This document shows, in pieces, positions 29,512 to 40,385 of a DNA stretch of 64,000 nt. Numbering within the stretch: position 1 is the stretch's first letter; every line of letters begins with the position of its first letter. The DNA lies in NCBI GenBank assembly GCA_905221605.1, contig CAJNDS010002568.1, positions 278,501 through 342,500 of the forward strand, given 5' to 3'. The position numbers and the translations under genes were made by a program. Origin of the DNA: Symbiodinium natans. Taxonomy: Eukaryota > Sar > Dinophyceae > Suessiales > Symbiodiniaceae. Below the pieces are notes generated by a model. That model ran no database searches and was not told where the DNA came from. It saw nothing but the letters and a program-made list of their open reading frames with translations.

Positions 29512-29600
29512 ACATACCTGGACCCCTCTACTCCTCTCTACGCGACTGGGCCGGCTGCCAAAGACGGTAGACGTTTTTCCAGAAGGCGGTCCTGGCACCG
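29512..29600 (-). CDS. Exon with canonical donor, unknown protein
   Basis: The minus frame ending at CAG/GTATGTATC contains PPSGKTSTVFGSRPSRVE. GKT resembles a shortened P-loop but the glycine spacing is wrong. Other frames and the plus strand are also open. Confidence 0.35.
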
Positions 29601-30117
29601 GTTTCGGGTTTCGGGTTTAGGGTTCAGGGTTTAGGGTTTAGGGTTACCGCGAAACCCTGAACCCTAAATCTTAGAGGTCTAGGTTAGGAGAGGGGATTCG
29701 GGTGTGTGGGGTCTAGGTTTGGGGCGTATAGGGCCGTGTTCCCGGACTTTGGCACTCCCCTTGGCGATGCTGGAAGTTTCTACAACTTGGGGCCAAACAT
29801 ATACCATTTAGGTTCATGGACCCTTAAGGCAAGAAGATGCGGCTCCACTGCCGGAGCCCGGCAAACGCAGAGGGTTAAGGTCCCATGTCCAGGCAATGCT
29901 GCACGCCGAAAAACCAGAAAACAAACCCTCAATCTTAGCCCAGGACCTTTTGAACTCCAAACCCTAAACCCTGAACCCTAAACCCTAAACCCTAAACCCT
30001 AAACCCCAAACCCTAGCGGAAAAGCACAAAAGCACCGCCAGGCAGACCCTGACATGAAGTCTGGGTCTGTACTCGCGAGCTCCATAAAGGCCGTGAGGGC
30101 CTCTCACCAACGGGTTA

Positions 30118-30664
30118 TAGGGTTTAGGGTTTAGGGTTTTCGGGTTTAGGGTTTTAGGGTTTTAGGGTCTAGGGTTTTAGGGTGTTAGGGTTTTAGGGTT
30201 TTAGGGTGTTAGGGTTTTAGGGTTCTAGGGTTTAGGTTTTAAGGTGTTAGGGTGTTAGGGTTTTCGGGTTTTAGGGGTTTAGGGTTTTAGGGTTTTAGAG
30301 TTTAGGGTTTTAGGGTTTTAGGGTTTTAGGGTTTTAGGGTTTTAGGGTTTTAGGGTTTTAGGGTTTTCGGGTTTTAGGGGTTTAGGGCTTTAGGGCTTTA
30401 GGGCTTTAGGGTTTTAGGGTTTTAGGGCTTTAGGGTTTTTGGGTTTTTGGGTTTTTGGGTTTTTGGGTTTTTGGGTTTTAGGGTTTAGGGTTTAGGGTTT
30501 TAGGGTTTTAGGGTTTTAGGGTTTTAGGGTTTTAGGGTTTTAGGGTTTTAGGGCTTTAGGGTTTCTAGGGTTTTAGGGTTTTAGGGTGTTAGGGTTTTAG
30601 GGTTTAGGGTTTAGGGTTTTAGGGTTTTAGAGCTTTAGGGGTTTAGGGTTTAGGGTTTTAGGGT
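30118..30664. repeat. Octamer TTTTAGGG array, about 550 bp
   Basis: Most units are TTTTAGGG rather than TTTAGGG, with sub-runs of TTTTTGGG, TGTTAGGG and CTTTAGGG. It is the longest patch of the window and the only sizeable one with an octamer period. Confidence 0.93.
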
Positions 30665-31410
30665 TTTCGACTCTCACACTAGCGCACGCGCAGGCAAGGT
30701 TCCAGTAGTCTCCACGGCGCAAGGGCCACGACACATTGGAGGCAGCCACTAGTTGACTCGCTTACTCGCCATCCACAAATCTGACAGGTAACTAAATACT
30801 AGCGATGAGGACACAAGATGTCGGCAAGCGACTATACGGTGCTGACCCTAGTCGGTTCTAGAGTTTTAGGGTTTAGGGAAAGGGTGGTGATACCTGTCTT
30901 TTTTTCCTACACATATCATCGGATTCCTGATTTATATGTATACATATATATATGTATACACACATATGTGTGTGTACTGCATAGGCGAATGGAATATAGT
31001 CTATAATATATATATATATATATATGGTTAGGATTTAGGGCCCTCAATCGTAGAGCGCAGGAGTAACAGTTGGGGAGTTGCAGGGTCTCACGGGGTCTGT
31101 CTTTATTCCCGGTTTATGGGGTGGGGTGGAGGTGCGCTCGGGACCTAAAAGTAGAACAGAAATTTTAAGTCTGTGGGGAGGAGGGGGGGGGGTGGAGGCT
31201 TGCGGCTTGCGGGGAATTGCGACACTATGTTTCACCCCAAGCCAGGGAATAAACAGACCAAACTCCCAAAATACTAAAGGTGGACTATGGTTGGGACTTC
31301 GGAGCTAGTCTTATTAACGGTCTTCGGTTTAGGGAGTCAGTAAAGGGTTGAACACCTAGACTTCGTAGAGGGTCGAGCAGCTTCTGAACTGCATGACCGG
31401 AGGGGGGGGG

Positions 31411-31539
31411 ATGCTTGAAATTTCAAACATTGCTCAGTTGGATTGGAGTTTGCGGGAAATATCCCTAATTCATAAAGTTCATCCGCTAAAATCCATGATG
31501 GAATATGTCATTACATCATTTCCTACTGTCCTAGACTAG
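31411..31539 (+). CDS. Small open frame, 42 residues
   Basis: ATG at 31411 opens MLEISNIAQLDWSLREISLI and ends in TAG, with a hydrophilic-hydrophobic pattern like a real exon. The opposite strand is closed. A plus exon after TTTGCAG (31547-31615, KANGPPGKVLKALATSPK then TGA) lies next to it. No family recognised. Confidence 0.45.
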   Translation: MLEISNIAQLDWSLREISLIHKVHPLKSMMEYVITSFPTVLD

Positions 31540-31673
31540 GTTTGCAGTTGAAAGCCAATGGCCCTCCTGGAAAAGTGTTGAAAGCTCTCGCAACCTCCCC
31601 AAAAAGTCAGCCTCAATGACTCCCGGAAAACACCAAACCCCAGAACCCCCCCGAGAACCCCTATTAGGGTTGT

Positions 31674-31770
31674 GATGTTACCCCTTATACGAATTGTCCT
31701 TACTAGGGAATATAGTAGGGGATACTAATTCCTAATTAAGGACTGTTCGTACCAGGGGGAACATCCCAAG
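31674..31770. mobile_element. Family-1 inverted-repeat element
   Basis: TGATGTTACCCCTTATACGA and GTACCAGGGGGAACATCCCA are inverted. The inner arms TTGTCCTTACTAGGG / AATTAAGGACTG pair. Confidence 0.75.
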
Positions 31771-31991
31771 TTTTGTGTCGGGAGAGCCCCCCCCCCCCCC
31801 CCGAAAAAAAAAAAAAACACACACACACACACAAGCCAGCCTGCGTGTCGTCGGAGCTGCGCTCTCCAAACGCCTGGGTTTGGGGTGTAGGGTTTAGGGT
31901 TTAGGGTGCACTGGCCCTTGGGAGGACTTCAAGCGAACGCCCAGAGCCCCAAGCCCTTCCAGGCCCTTCGGAAAAAGAACTGACATTGTAA

Positions 31992-32295
31992 ATGCAAAAA
32001 TTCTTGGCAGCTGCAGAAAAAATCTTAGGTTTCTTTTGGTCTCCAAGGGTTTGTTTTACAACCGCGGCGATTGATGCGAGACCGGCTCAGTTCAGTTTAC
32101 TTGTTACAGCTGCTGATTCTACTATAATCCTTACAAAGGTATATATGGACCATGAACCCTCTGAAGCTGATATAACCCCTACAAAGGTATATATAGACCA
32201 TGACTCTTTTTGCAGGTTCATTTACTCATGGAACTGGAAGACCAAAGCAGCCGGCTGTTCAAAAATAGCATGCTCGGCGATAAAGTTCGTGCGTG
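31992..32295 (+). CDS. Two-exon gene piece, unknown protein
   Basis: Exon 1 (from ATG 31992 to about 32112) encodes MQKFLAAAEKILGFFWSPR and PAQFSLLVTAAD. Exon 2 (32216-32295) has an excellent acceptor (CTCTTTTTGCAG) and donor (GTAAGT) and encodes HLLMELEDQSSRLFKNSMLG then DKVRAW. The intron is an AT-rich family-7 element with the motif ACAAAGGTATATAT repeated. No family recognised. Confidence 0.6.
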
Positions 32296-32385
32296 GTAAG
32301 TGGCTGCAGGGATTTTCCCCTAAACCCTAAACCCGAAACTGTTGTCTGAGAGCGTCGGTCTACACAGTCTTGGTATCTAGACCAA

Positions 32386-32508
32386 GCGTGCACACCCCAT
32401 CAATCCATCTCAGAAGTGTGTGAGGTTCCAGCACGCCCGGATATGCAAACCCAGCAGCCTCAAGATCACTACAAGGCTCAGAATAATTACTAATGGCATT
32501 CCCTTCCG
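32386..32508 (+). CDS. Probable terminal exon
   Basis: After TATCTAG the frame reads PHQSISEVCEVPARPDMQTQ then DHYKAQNNY and a TAA stop. A small AT-rich element with poly-C/poly-A follows. No family recognised. Confidence 0.45.
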
Positions 32509-32582
32509 CCGCCAAATATACTTTAATTCAAACCCCCCCCCAAAAAAAAAACTATTCTCATCATTAAGGCCCATATACTAGA

Positions 32583-32668
32583 CAGTAACCGGTAACCAAC
32601 CCTAAACCCTAAACCCTAAGCCCTAAACCGTAAACCCTAAACCCTTATGCTAGACAGTAACCGGTAGC
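32583..32668. repeat. CCCTAAA patch flanked by a long direct repeat
   Basis: CTAGACAGTAACCGGTA occurs on both sides of a short CCCTAAA array (at 32580 and 32645), as if the array had been inserted with duplication of at least 17 bp of target. A plus coding-like peptide, VAIPKHPRQSLALKATESEE, follows. Confidence 0.75.
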
Positions 32669-32892
32669 CATCCCAAAGCACCCAAGGCAGTCCTTGGCCC
32701 TCAAAGCCACAGAGTCGGAGGAGCTACCAGAAGATATTTAGGGTTTAGGGTTTAGGGTGTTTAGAGATGCTGAGGGTTTCGGGTTTCGGGTTTCGGGTTT
32801 AGGGTTTAGGGTGTGTAGAGATTTTAGGGGTTAGGGTTTCGTGTTCTCATGCGCAAGACCCAAAAAATGAACCGCCAAATAACCCCATGGTC

Positions 32893-32897
<5 letters not shown>

Positions 32898-32955
<58 letters not shown>
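32898..32955. repeat. (TC)n microsatellite
   Basis: About 28 TC dinucleotides without interruption. On the minus strand the exon at 32962-33027 (KSSVRKYEYKSVPIMVTP, acceptor TTTTTCAG) ends just before it. Confidence 0.95.
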
Positions 32956-32956
<1 letters not shown>

Positions 32957-33258
32957 GGAGTGACCATGATAGGTACTGACTTGTACTCATACTTGCGCAC
33001 TGATGATTTTGAGAAACAAACCTGAAAAACCAGTAGAACATACATGATGATCTCCCTAAATTATGGTCCTTTTGGGTGTCCTGATTATAAACGGCCCTGC
33101 CCAAAAAAAAGGACCCTAATTTTGAGAACTGACCATATGACCGACATATAGTTCGATTGAATCAAGCCTTTTGATTGCGGGAAAGGCCTACCCATCTGGC
33201 TCAAATCGCTAAATCCCAAACCCTAAACCCTAAACCCTAAACCCTACAAAAGGTACGC

Positions 33259-33328
33259 CTACTTCTGGCGTCGCGCCTTCACTGCGCGAAGGCCCTCGAA
33301 GGTGCTAAACATGTCCTTGGTCTTCAGC
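33259..33328 (-). CDS. Terminal exon, basic peptide
   Basis: After CGCCCAG the frame reads LKTKDMFSTFEGLRAVKARR then QK and a TAG stop. Third positions are about 80% G/C. No family recognised. Confidence 0.5.
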
Positions 33329-33688
33329 CTGGGCGTTTGCGGCTTTGGGGCTTGGGGTTTGGGGTTAAGGGCTTGGGGTTTAGGGTTTGGGGTTTGGGGT
33401 TTAGGGCTTAGGGTTTAGGGCTTAGGGTCTATTTTAGGGTTTGGGGTTGAGGATTTAGGGCTCAAGGTAAGTGATTGCGGCTTTTGGCGTTGATAGGCTT
33501 CAATCGAGCTAGGGGCAACAGGGCTCGTAGGGGGCTTGATGGCTTATCAGTTGGTAGTAGTGCTTTAAAGGGCTTGGGCCCAAACCCCAAACCTTCAGCC
33601 CTCAGAGCCCCCTGTAACTTCAAGCTTCTCAAAAGTCAGAAAGAACAGCCCCCCAAAACTCCCGAAACTAGGGTGGGTTTTGGGTTTA

Positions 33689-33731
33689 GGGCAAACCTAT
33701 TTGTTCACAAGGGACTCGACTGCTGCAAGGT
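33689..33731 (+). CDS. Short exon before a family-7 element
   Basis: ANLFVHKGLDCCK lies between TTTAG and GTATACC. The donor is the first base pair of the AT-rich element 33732-33790, which contains GATAAGGTATACGGACCAT. Confidence 0.45.
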
Positions 33732-34271
33732 ATACCCCAGACTGCTATAATCATTGATAAGGTATACGGACCATAAACCCAGTTCAGCGTCATGTAGTAT
33801 CCAAGGTCTAGCCCGTTGACCCTAAACCCTAAACCCTACACCCTAAACCCTAAACCCTGAACCCTAATTAAACCCTAGTCGACCGCAGAAACCTCCAGCA
33901 CAGGACTCCTAAGGCACCTTCAGACTCGATACCCCCTAAGCCTACCTAGACCCTACGTCCGAAACCCCGAGCCCTGATTGAACTAGCGCTACGAGACCAA
34001 AACCCTGAACCCTGAACCCTAAACCCTAAACCCCGAACCCTAACTTTTGGGCTGTGGGGCACTCAGGATCTCAGGGCCTGACCACACCAGTGGCACGTGC
34101 ACGCTGGACTGCAACCTGCGCCGGCCGGGAGAGCCAGCAGAGTTAGTTACAAGGGCCCTTACTATTTGCTTAAGAACACCCACAGAAATACAAATCCCTA
34201 TATTGCCCTTCTACGGAAGAACACTTTCATGTGTTTGGGGGTTCTTAAGTTAATTCTTAAGCAATTCGTAG

Positions 34272-34306
34272 TGGTGGGTTTAATCGCTCACGCTCGGACA
34301 AAGCAG
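34272..34306 (+). CDS. Short exon with GC donor, paralogous to one at 49.98 kb
   Basis: After the end of a family-6 element (TTCGTAG) the frame reads GFNRSRSDKA and ends CAG/GCGAGG. The exon at 49979-50033 ends GLNRSHSDGP with CAG/GTGAGG, about 27 of 37 bases matching. The paralogy supports strand, frame and a GC-for-GT donor swap. The upstream plus exon 34047-34155 encodes DCNLRRPGEPAELVTRA. Confidence 0.5.
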
Positions 34307-34444
34307 GCGAGGAACTCGGTCAGCAGTCCTTGTTGCACAGCCCGATAGGCTCCGGTGATACACTCGGGCACCCTAGCTATACCTAACCTTCAGAAGGGTG
34401 TAAGGTTTAGGGCTAAGGCGCCCTGAAATACCCTATACAAACCA

Positions 34445-34578
34445 AGAACCCTTGTAGTGCTTGGACAGCGTCCGCAGTATGATGTTTCCAAGGTGGGGTC
34501 CAAGGTCCAAACTTCAAGCTCTACACGCCTTGCGCCAAAACCTTTGAACATGCCATTTGTCTCTTGTTGCCGACCGAT
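34445..34578 (-). CDS. Exon, 44 codons, unknown protein
   Basis: The minus frame is open throughout, with NGMFKGFGARRVELEVWTLD and TSYCGRCPSTT. No family recognised. Confidence 0.45.
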
Positions 34579-35401
34579 ATTTAGGGGTTAGGCCTTAGGG
34601 GCTTTAGGTTTAAAACTCAGTTCAGGTTCTTTGAAAGAACCGAAAACAAGAGTACCCCACGAGGTCCCGGAAGAACTAAAACTTTCGCCCTCACTCTGCA
34701 GCGTACATGCAGTGCTCCAGCGGGAGACAACAAAGGCTTGGAGGCTCAGCGTCAAAGCCCCCACAACCTTCAACGCGAGTTCACATGCCGTGGGTATGCG
34801 AAGCTGGAAAATGGGACTCTGCCTTTATGTTGGCCTTCCGAGATCCCTAATAAACCCTTGGTAGTTAGGTAACCATATTACAGTGAGGTACCCTTTTAGG
34901 GGGTTAATTGCTTTATCAGGGAACCTTGAACCAGGAAAAGGGTACCACTGAGCTACCAACCCTAAGCCCTAACCCTAAACCGACCCTAAACCCTAAACCC
35001 TAAACCCCAAACCCCAAACCCCAAACCCCAAGCAAGCCAAAGGCGACCCAGAACCCAAAGTCTCGAAGCTTGACCTTCAAGTCTCCCCTGGGCTCGCGTA
35101 CTGACAGCCCTCCACCATCATGGCGTCAACTGGCCTTATAGTTTAGGGTTTAAGGTTTAGGGTTTCGGGTTTAGGATGTAGGGTTTAGGGTTTCAGGACT
35201 CTGCCTTTGGAGTAGTAGCCCTCCTTCTCAATACCTCTGCTGTGGACACGACTACAGAGCATTTAGGGTTAGGGCTTTGCAGTGTTGCAGAACGGCTCAG
35301 GGTACCAATCTTAAGCTGGTAGGTGACCAGTTGATCTGGATTCCCAGACCCTTGACCTCACTCTCCCAATCTCTGTGGTTCTCCGTCGTCAAGAGCCCAT
35401 G

Positions 35402-35659
35402 TCAAGACAAGTTCGCAGCATGTGGCAAATCAAAAATGATCTCACATTGTCGTCCACTCTTTCCCGTACCCAGTACCACACTTGCCTCTCCATCTTTCCG
35501 CGCTTCAGGCTTGTATTTATTGTGAGTACTCGCGCTGCCAGGACGGAGCATCTTTGAGGAGCATTTGCTCCGTGCTTGTGCTCCCTCTCGCCTAAGCAGA
35601 GACATCAAGAAACAAGCAGCTCTGCCCAGACGGTCAAGACAAACCCTCCCCATGCACAA
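35402..35659 (-). CDS. Open frame of 85 codons, C-terminal exon candidate
   Basis: It contains NKYKPEARKDGEASVVLGTG and CEIIFDLPHAANLS before a TGA. The plus strand is also open, so strand is not certain. No domain recognised. Confidence 0.35.
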   Translation of the reverse strand: MCMGRVCLDRLGRAACFLMSLLRREGAQARSKCSSKMLRPGSASTHNKYKPEARKDGEASVVLGTGKSGRQCEIIFDLPHAANLS

Positions 35660-36344
35660 ACCCTAAACCCCAAGACCTCACACAAAATCTCCAAAACCCA
35701 AATCTCCAAAGGTCCAAAACCCTAAACCCTAAACCTTCACAGTGCAACAAGAAGCAAAGTCCTTTCTGAATTTCTGGGCTCCCCCAACAGCATCTCAAGC
35801 TCCTCACCGCCCCGCTCCTTTCGGCTTAAACAACCTTGCTGTTGAAAGGCCCTCCGGGGTGTGGGGTTTGGGGTTGAGGGTTTAGGATTTAGGGTTTAGG
35901 GTTTAGGGTTTAGGATTTAGGGTTTAGGGTTTAGGGTTGAGGGTTTAGGATTTAGGGATTAGGGCTCAGGGAGTTCGGGGGTTTAAGGTTGGGGGTCTCG
36001 GGCGTGCTGAGTCTCCCTGAGCCACTCACATGTACAGGTTTGCCAAGTTGGGTCAAGGGGCTTGAGATTTTCGGCGTTTCTGAATCTACGCTTCAGATAC
36101 GGACTAGCGGCTATATAGGGCCTTAAACTATATACCCTAAATCCTTAAAGGACTAGGCATGATCTCTTTCAGGGCACTGAGAAGGTTCCCAAACAACCGA
36201 GGGAGTGACCATTTTAGGATTTCTAGGGCTTATAGGGTTGATAGGGTTTCTAGTTTGGGGTTTCGAGTTTCGGGAAATTAAAGCCCAGCTAGGAGGGTTT
36301 GGGGTTCAGGGTGGTACTTGATGAATCATAGTAGCAGGCAGTTC

Positions 36345-36536
36345 TGAGGAAACCCTAAACCCTAAAGCCTAAAGCCTAAACCCTAAACCCTAACCCTAAA
36401 CCCTAAACCCTAAACCCTAAACCCTAAACCCTAACCCTAAACCCTAAACCCTAAACCCTAAACCCTAAACCCTAAACCCTAAACCCTAAACCCTAAACCC
36501 TAAACCCTAAACCCTAAACCCTAAACCCTAAACCCT
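36345..36536. repeat. Long CCCTAAA array, about 27 units
   Basis: It is nearly perfect except for two hexamer CCCTAA units and two AAAGCCT units near the start. It directly abuts the exon at 36534-36612. Confidence 0.95.
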
Positions 36537-36612
36537 GGACGGGTGGAGGGGGCGCAGCTCCTCGAACGCTTCGTCGCAGATGCCCTGGGCCTCCTTGCAG
36601 AACCTGTTGGCG
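36534..36612 (-). CDS. Exon with very high G/C third positions
   Basis: NRFCKEAQGICDEAFEELRP then LHPSR follows a CGTCTAG acceptor, and the frame runs straight into the array (CAGGGTTTAG). It is one of the best coding signatures in the window. No family recognised. Confidence 0.6.
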
Positions 36613-37106
36613 CTAGACGCGGATGGGATAGGACTCCTAAACCCTAAACCCTAAACCCTAAACCCTAACCCCCCTAAACCCTAAACCCTAAACTCTAAAC
36701 CCTAAACCCTAAACCCAAAACCCTAAACCCTAAACCCTGTATGGGATTTAAAGGGTGCTTAAGGCTTGGGGTTGGAGCTTTCCTTGAAGAACAAATGAAT
36801 CCCAAAATTGGGGTCATATGCCCTATTCTACCACAATTCTAGTATGGCACATGAACCACCACAAACCCTAAACCCTAAACCCTAAACCCTAAACCCTAAA
36901 CCCCTTTTAGGGTTCATTGGGTTCCCCAGGTTGGGCTTTGTGCGACTGGTGCTCCGGCATCGGGCTCACTAGTCTGAGAGCTGTGCAAAGGGGTTTAGGG
37001 TTTAGGGTTTAGGGTCTAGGGTTTAGGGTTTAGGGTTTAGGGTGAAATCAGCTAAGCAAGGGGCAGCCCCTCCCCGCCCCACCCCCCCAGCAGCCAAGTT
37101 ATCCTC

Positions 37107-37302
37107 ACACCTGCGATACACTACGCCGCTTCCCCAGCTTCAACAGCCCTAAACCCTAAACCCTAAACCCCAAACCCTAAACCGTAAACCCTAAACCGCA
37201 GTTAGCCTGAGCCCTGAACCCATGTCTTAGAGTGGGCCCCGACAGCGCTACAAGATAAAAGCTGAGGCTTGCACTCGCCAAGCTCCGCATCGATCTGAGC
37301 CG
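37107..37302 (-). CDS. Two exons, unknown protein
   Basis: One exon (37209-37302) encodes IDAELGECKPQLLSCSAVGA then HSKTWVQ. The other (37107-37147) encodes LLKLGKRRSVSQ and ends at CAG/GTGTGAG. A CCCTAAA patch separates them. Phase across the intron was not confirmed. Confidence 0.45.
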
Positions 37303-37545
37303 GTTTAGGGTTGAAAGGGTTGAGGCGTTCAGTGTCAACCCTAAACCCTAAACCCCTAACCCTAACCCTGGAAACCCGAAACCATAGGTGGCGTTTCTCC
37401 GTAGAGGATGGAGGGCTTAACATCGGTTCCCTGGCTGTCAGTGGTGCTGGGGTATGCTGAGGGCTTCGAATTCTTAAAAAGACTCCCCCTTTTGGGGCCC
37501 CTTTCTACAATACAGCCCCTTGTGTTTCGGGGTTGAGGGTTTAGG

Positions 37546-37668
37546 GCTGACTTGGAGGTTTCTGATGGGAAGTTAGAAGTAGGACTATAAGTACCCAAAA
37601 ATTGCCCTACAAAGGGTCATAAGTGTAGTTACCATACTTCTAACTACCCATGCGCCTCCAAGTAGGGA
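37546..37668. mobile_element. Family-2 inverted-repeat element
   Basis: CTTGGAGGTTTCTGATGGGAAG and its inverted counterpart ending CGCCTCCAAG bound the element. The AG end leads into a plus frame ELTICFHAKWTPPARALWTS (37672-37740). Confidence 0.6.
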
Positions 37669-38011
37669 ACTGACCATATGCTTCCATGCAAAGTGGACTC
37701 CTCCTGCCCGCGCTCTCTGGACCTCGATCCCTCAACCCCTCAACCCCTAAACCCTGAACCCGGTCTGTAGACCCTTACATACAGCCTTCAACCCTACATT
37801 CGTCACAGCCGGACCTAAACAGCCCAAACAAAAAACACAAAACAATGCCCACTGATGAAAAACCCTGATGCCACAAAGGGATCCTTACGAAGAGGTATGT
37901 TCTCTGAAGCCATATAGGGATCCTTAGTAAGAGGGTTGCTCCTGAACCCCAAATCCTAAACCCTAAGCCCGAAACCCTAAACCCTAAACCCTAAACCCTA
38001 AACCCTAACTA

Positions 38012-38095
38012 AGGGGTATCGGGATCTCTGGGAAAGCAAACACCCGTGCTCTGTGCCGCGCCAAGGCGTTCAGTTCCTCGCGGTATCCTGAGGCC
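38012..38095 (-). CDS. Exon, unknown protein
   Basis: One minus frame reads YREELNALARHRARVFAFPE. A second minus frame is also open. No family recognised. Confidence 0.4.
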
Positions 38096-38111
38096 GGGTT
38101 CGGCTTGGTAG

Positions 38112-38313
38112 TCGTAGTTTAGGGTTTAGGGTTTAGGGTTTAGGGTTTAGGGTTTAGGGTTTAGGGTTTGGGGTTTGGGGTTTGGGGTTTGGGGTTTGGG
38201 GTTTGGGGTTTGGGGTTTGGGGTTTGGGGTTTGGGGTTTGGGGTTTGGGGTTTGGGGTTTGGGGTTTGGGGTTTGGGGTTTGGGGTTTGGGGTTTGGGGT
38301 TTGGGGTTTGGGG
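38112..38313. repeat. TTTAGGG array switching to 21 perfect TTTGGGG units
   Basis: Seven canonical units (38117-38165) change abruptly to an uninterrupted run of TTTGGGG. TTTGGGG is related to ciliate-type TTTTGGGG but here is a heptamer variant. Confidence 0.95.
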
Positions 38314-38315
38314 TA

Positions 38316-38425
38316 GAAAGGCAGTCACCGAGTCCCAGTTGCAAAAGGGTTATGATACGAGAATACTCATGATACTAGAAAAGATATCGCAGAAGAATGA
38401 ATCTGCTAATACCACGGTGCAATAA
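38316..38425 (+). CDS. Terminal exon, unknown protein
   Basis: ESQLQKGYDTRILMILEKIS then QKNESANTTVQ and TAA. The frame is hydrophilic and helix-like and starts directly at the end of the TTTGGGG array. No family recognised. Confidence 0.5.
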
Positions 38426-40255
38426 TCCAAAAAAAGACAATAGTAGAATAGTATACTTCTATACTTAGCCTAAACCCAACCCTAAACCCTACTCCTAACA
38501 AATTAAAAAACATACAGATAATTGATATCAAATGGGGTGAAGCTGACGTTGCTTCTGCTTTTCCGCTCACAGGGGCTCTGAGACTTCAAGCTCTTTGTTG
38601 CTTAGGGGTTTCTAGGGCTTTTTGGGGGCTGTTTGGGCATTTAGGGCTTTTAGGGTTTATGTAGGGTTCAGGGCTTGTAGGGTTATTGAAATTGCTCCCC
38701 CACTCCCCCCCCCCCCCCCCCGACACCTCCAGGCCACAAAAAATCTAATCGGTTGAAAGGGCTTTACACCCTAACCCAAACTCTAAACACCCTATACCTC
38801 CCTAAACCCTAAACCCTAAACCCTAAACCCTAAACCCTAAACCCTAAACCCTAAACCCCAACCCAAATTCCCTAAGTCTTAGTCCCGTTGATGCATGTGT
38901 GCTCGGTAAGTCATGCTGGAACGAAACCCCAAACCTAAGCCCCAAGCCCCAAGCCCCAAGCCCCAAGCCCCAAGCCCCAAACCCTAAACCTGAACCCTGA
39001 ACCCTGAACCTTGAACCCTGAACCCTGAACCCTGAACCCTAAACCGAAAATCCCGAAGCTTCCCAGACCCCAGCCTAGAGAGTTCATACGGTGCAGGAGC
39101 CTATTGACTCGCAAAGGCTGTTTTGGGAAGTTGGGTCCTATGTTTACGAACAGGAATTCTAGGAGGATGCTATTGACCAAGTATTCGCCCTAAACCCAAA
39201 ACCCAGTACCCTAAAACATAAGCTCTAAATCGCGAACCCTCGGGATAGAGTGCAAGGTCTAGGGGGGGTTTCCTTGTCGCTTAAAAAAACCAAGTAAACC
39301 TGAACCCTAAAGCAAACACCCCCAATAACGTAATTTCATGCCCTACTGCCCCAATAACCAAAAAGAAACACATTGAAAGACCAAGCAGTTTGCATGAAAG
39401 TCCTTCGCGGTTGTCCCAACCCCACTCCACGGAACCTGGACTTGGAGTTTGAGGGGTTCACCCTAAACCCGGGTTTAGGGTTTAGGGTTTAGGGTTTAGA
39501 ATTTCAGGATTTAGGGTTTAGGGCCACTTGCATGGCCGATGGCGTTGACCAAAAGTTCTAACCCTTAGCAATAAACAAAGGGAATAAGATGGAGGCTAAA
39601 CTCCTCTTTGCCCCCCCCCCCCCCCACGACAAAAGCATACCAAAGCCATGGAGGGCCCAGCCCTCTCAGCCTCAGTTGAGGGTTTAAGGTTTAGGGATTA
39701 GAGTGATTTAGGGTTTAGGGTTTTCGGTTTAGGGTGATTTTGGCTTTCGGGCTTAATTAGGGTTTAAAGAGTTGAGTGCTTCGGGTTGTAACAGGGACCC
39801 AGCTCTCTCAAACCTACATTAGGATTTGGGGTTTAGGGCTCAGTTTCCCACCCTTAAAGCCCTGCGCCCTCTCATTTTGGGGACCATATGAACCCGGTTT
39901 TTGGGGTTTAGGGTTTAGGGTTACCAAACCCTAGACCATATACAAATGAGGGTGAACCCTAAGCATGGGATAATCTGACCTTCATTCTTACTAGGGCATA
40001 CGAGCCAGAAACACTTCTAGGGTTCACTTGGTCCCAGAGGAGAAAGGCCACAAGGCTACCTAAGAACAGATTCTAGGGCCTAGGGTTTAAGGGTTTAAGG
40101 GTTTGGGGTTTGGGGGGTAGGGTTTGGGGTTCAGGGTTTGGGCTTTAGGGTTTAGGGTTGAGCCGAGCTAGCCTTTGATCTTCTTGTGCGGCGATGATTC
40201 GCACCCCGAAAAGGTTCAGGGTTCAGGGTTTATCGGGTTTAGGGCTTGGGGGTCA

Positions 40256-40385
40256 CTCATCCCCGAAAGAATGACAAGACCGAGGTGCGCGGAGGGCCAG
40301 TGGTGTCGGCCAGCCAATACTCCACGAACTTGATCTGATTTTGAAGGCGCTCGGCACGCCTTGGTGTTTCCCGACTTGATCGTTG
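40256..40385 (-). CDS. Exon, about 42 codons, unknown protein
   Basis: RRAERLQNQIKFVEYWLADT then GPPRTSVLSFFR, with strong G/C third positions. No family recognised, though the helical pattern suggests a globular protein. Confidence 0.55.

Noticed and set aside
29540-29600. Kinesin or ATPase P-loop
   Set aside because: GPPSGKT has too few residues between the glycines for a Walker A motif, and other frames are equally open.
38147-38425. GFGVWGL and NPKPQTP repeat proteins
   Set aside because: They are translations of TTTGGGG heptamers; a heptamer read in triplets repeats every seven codons and stays open.
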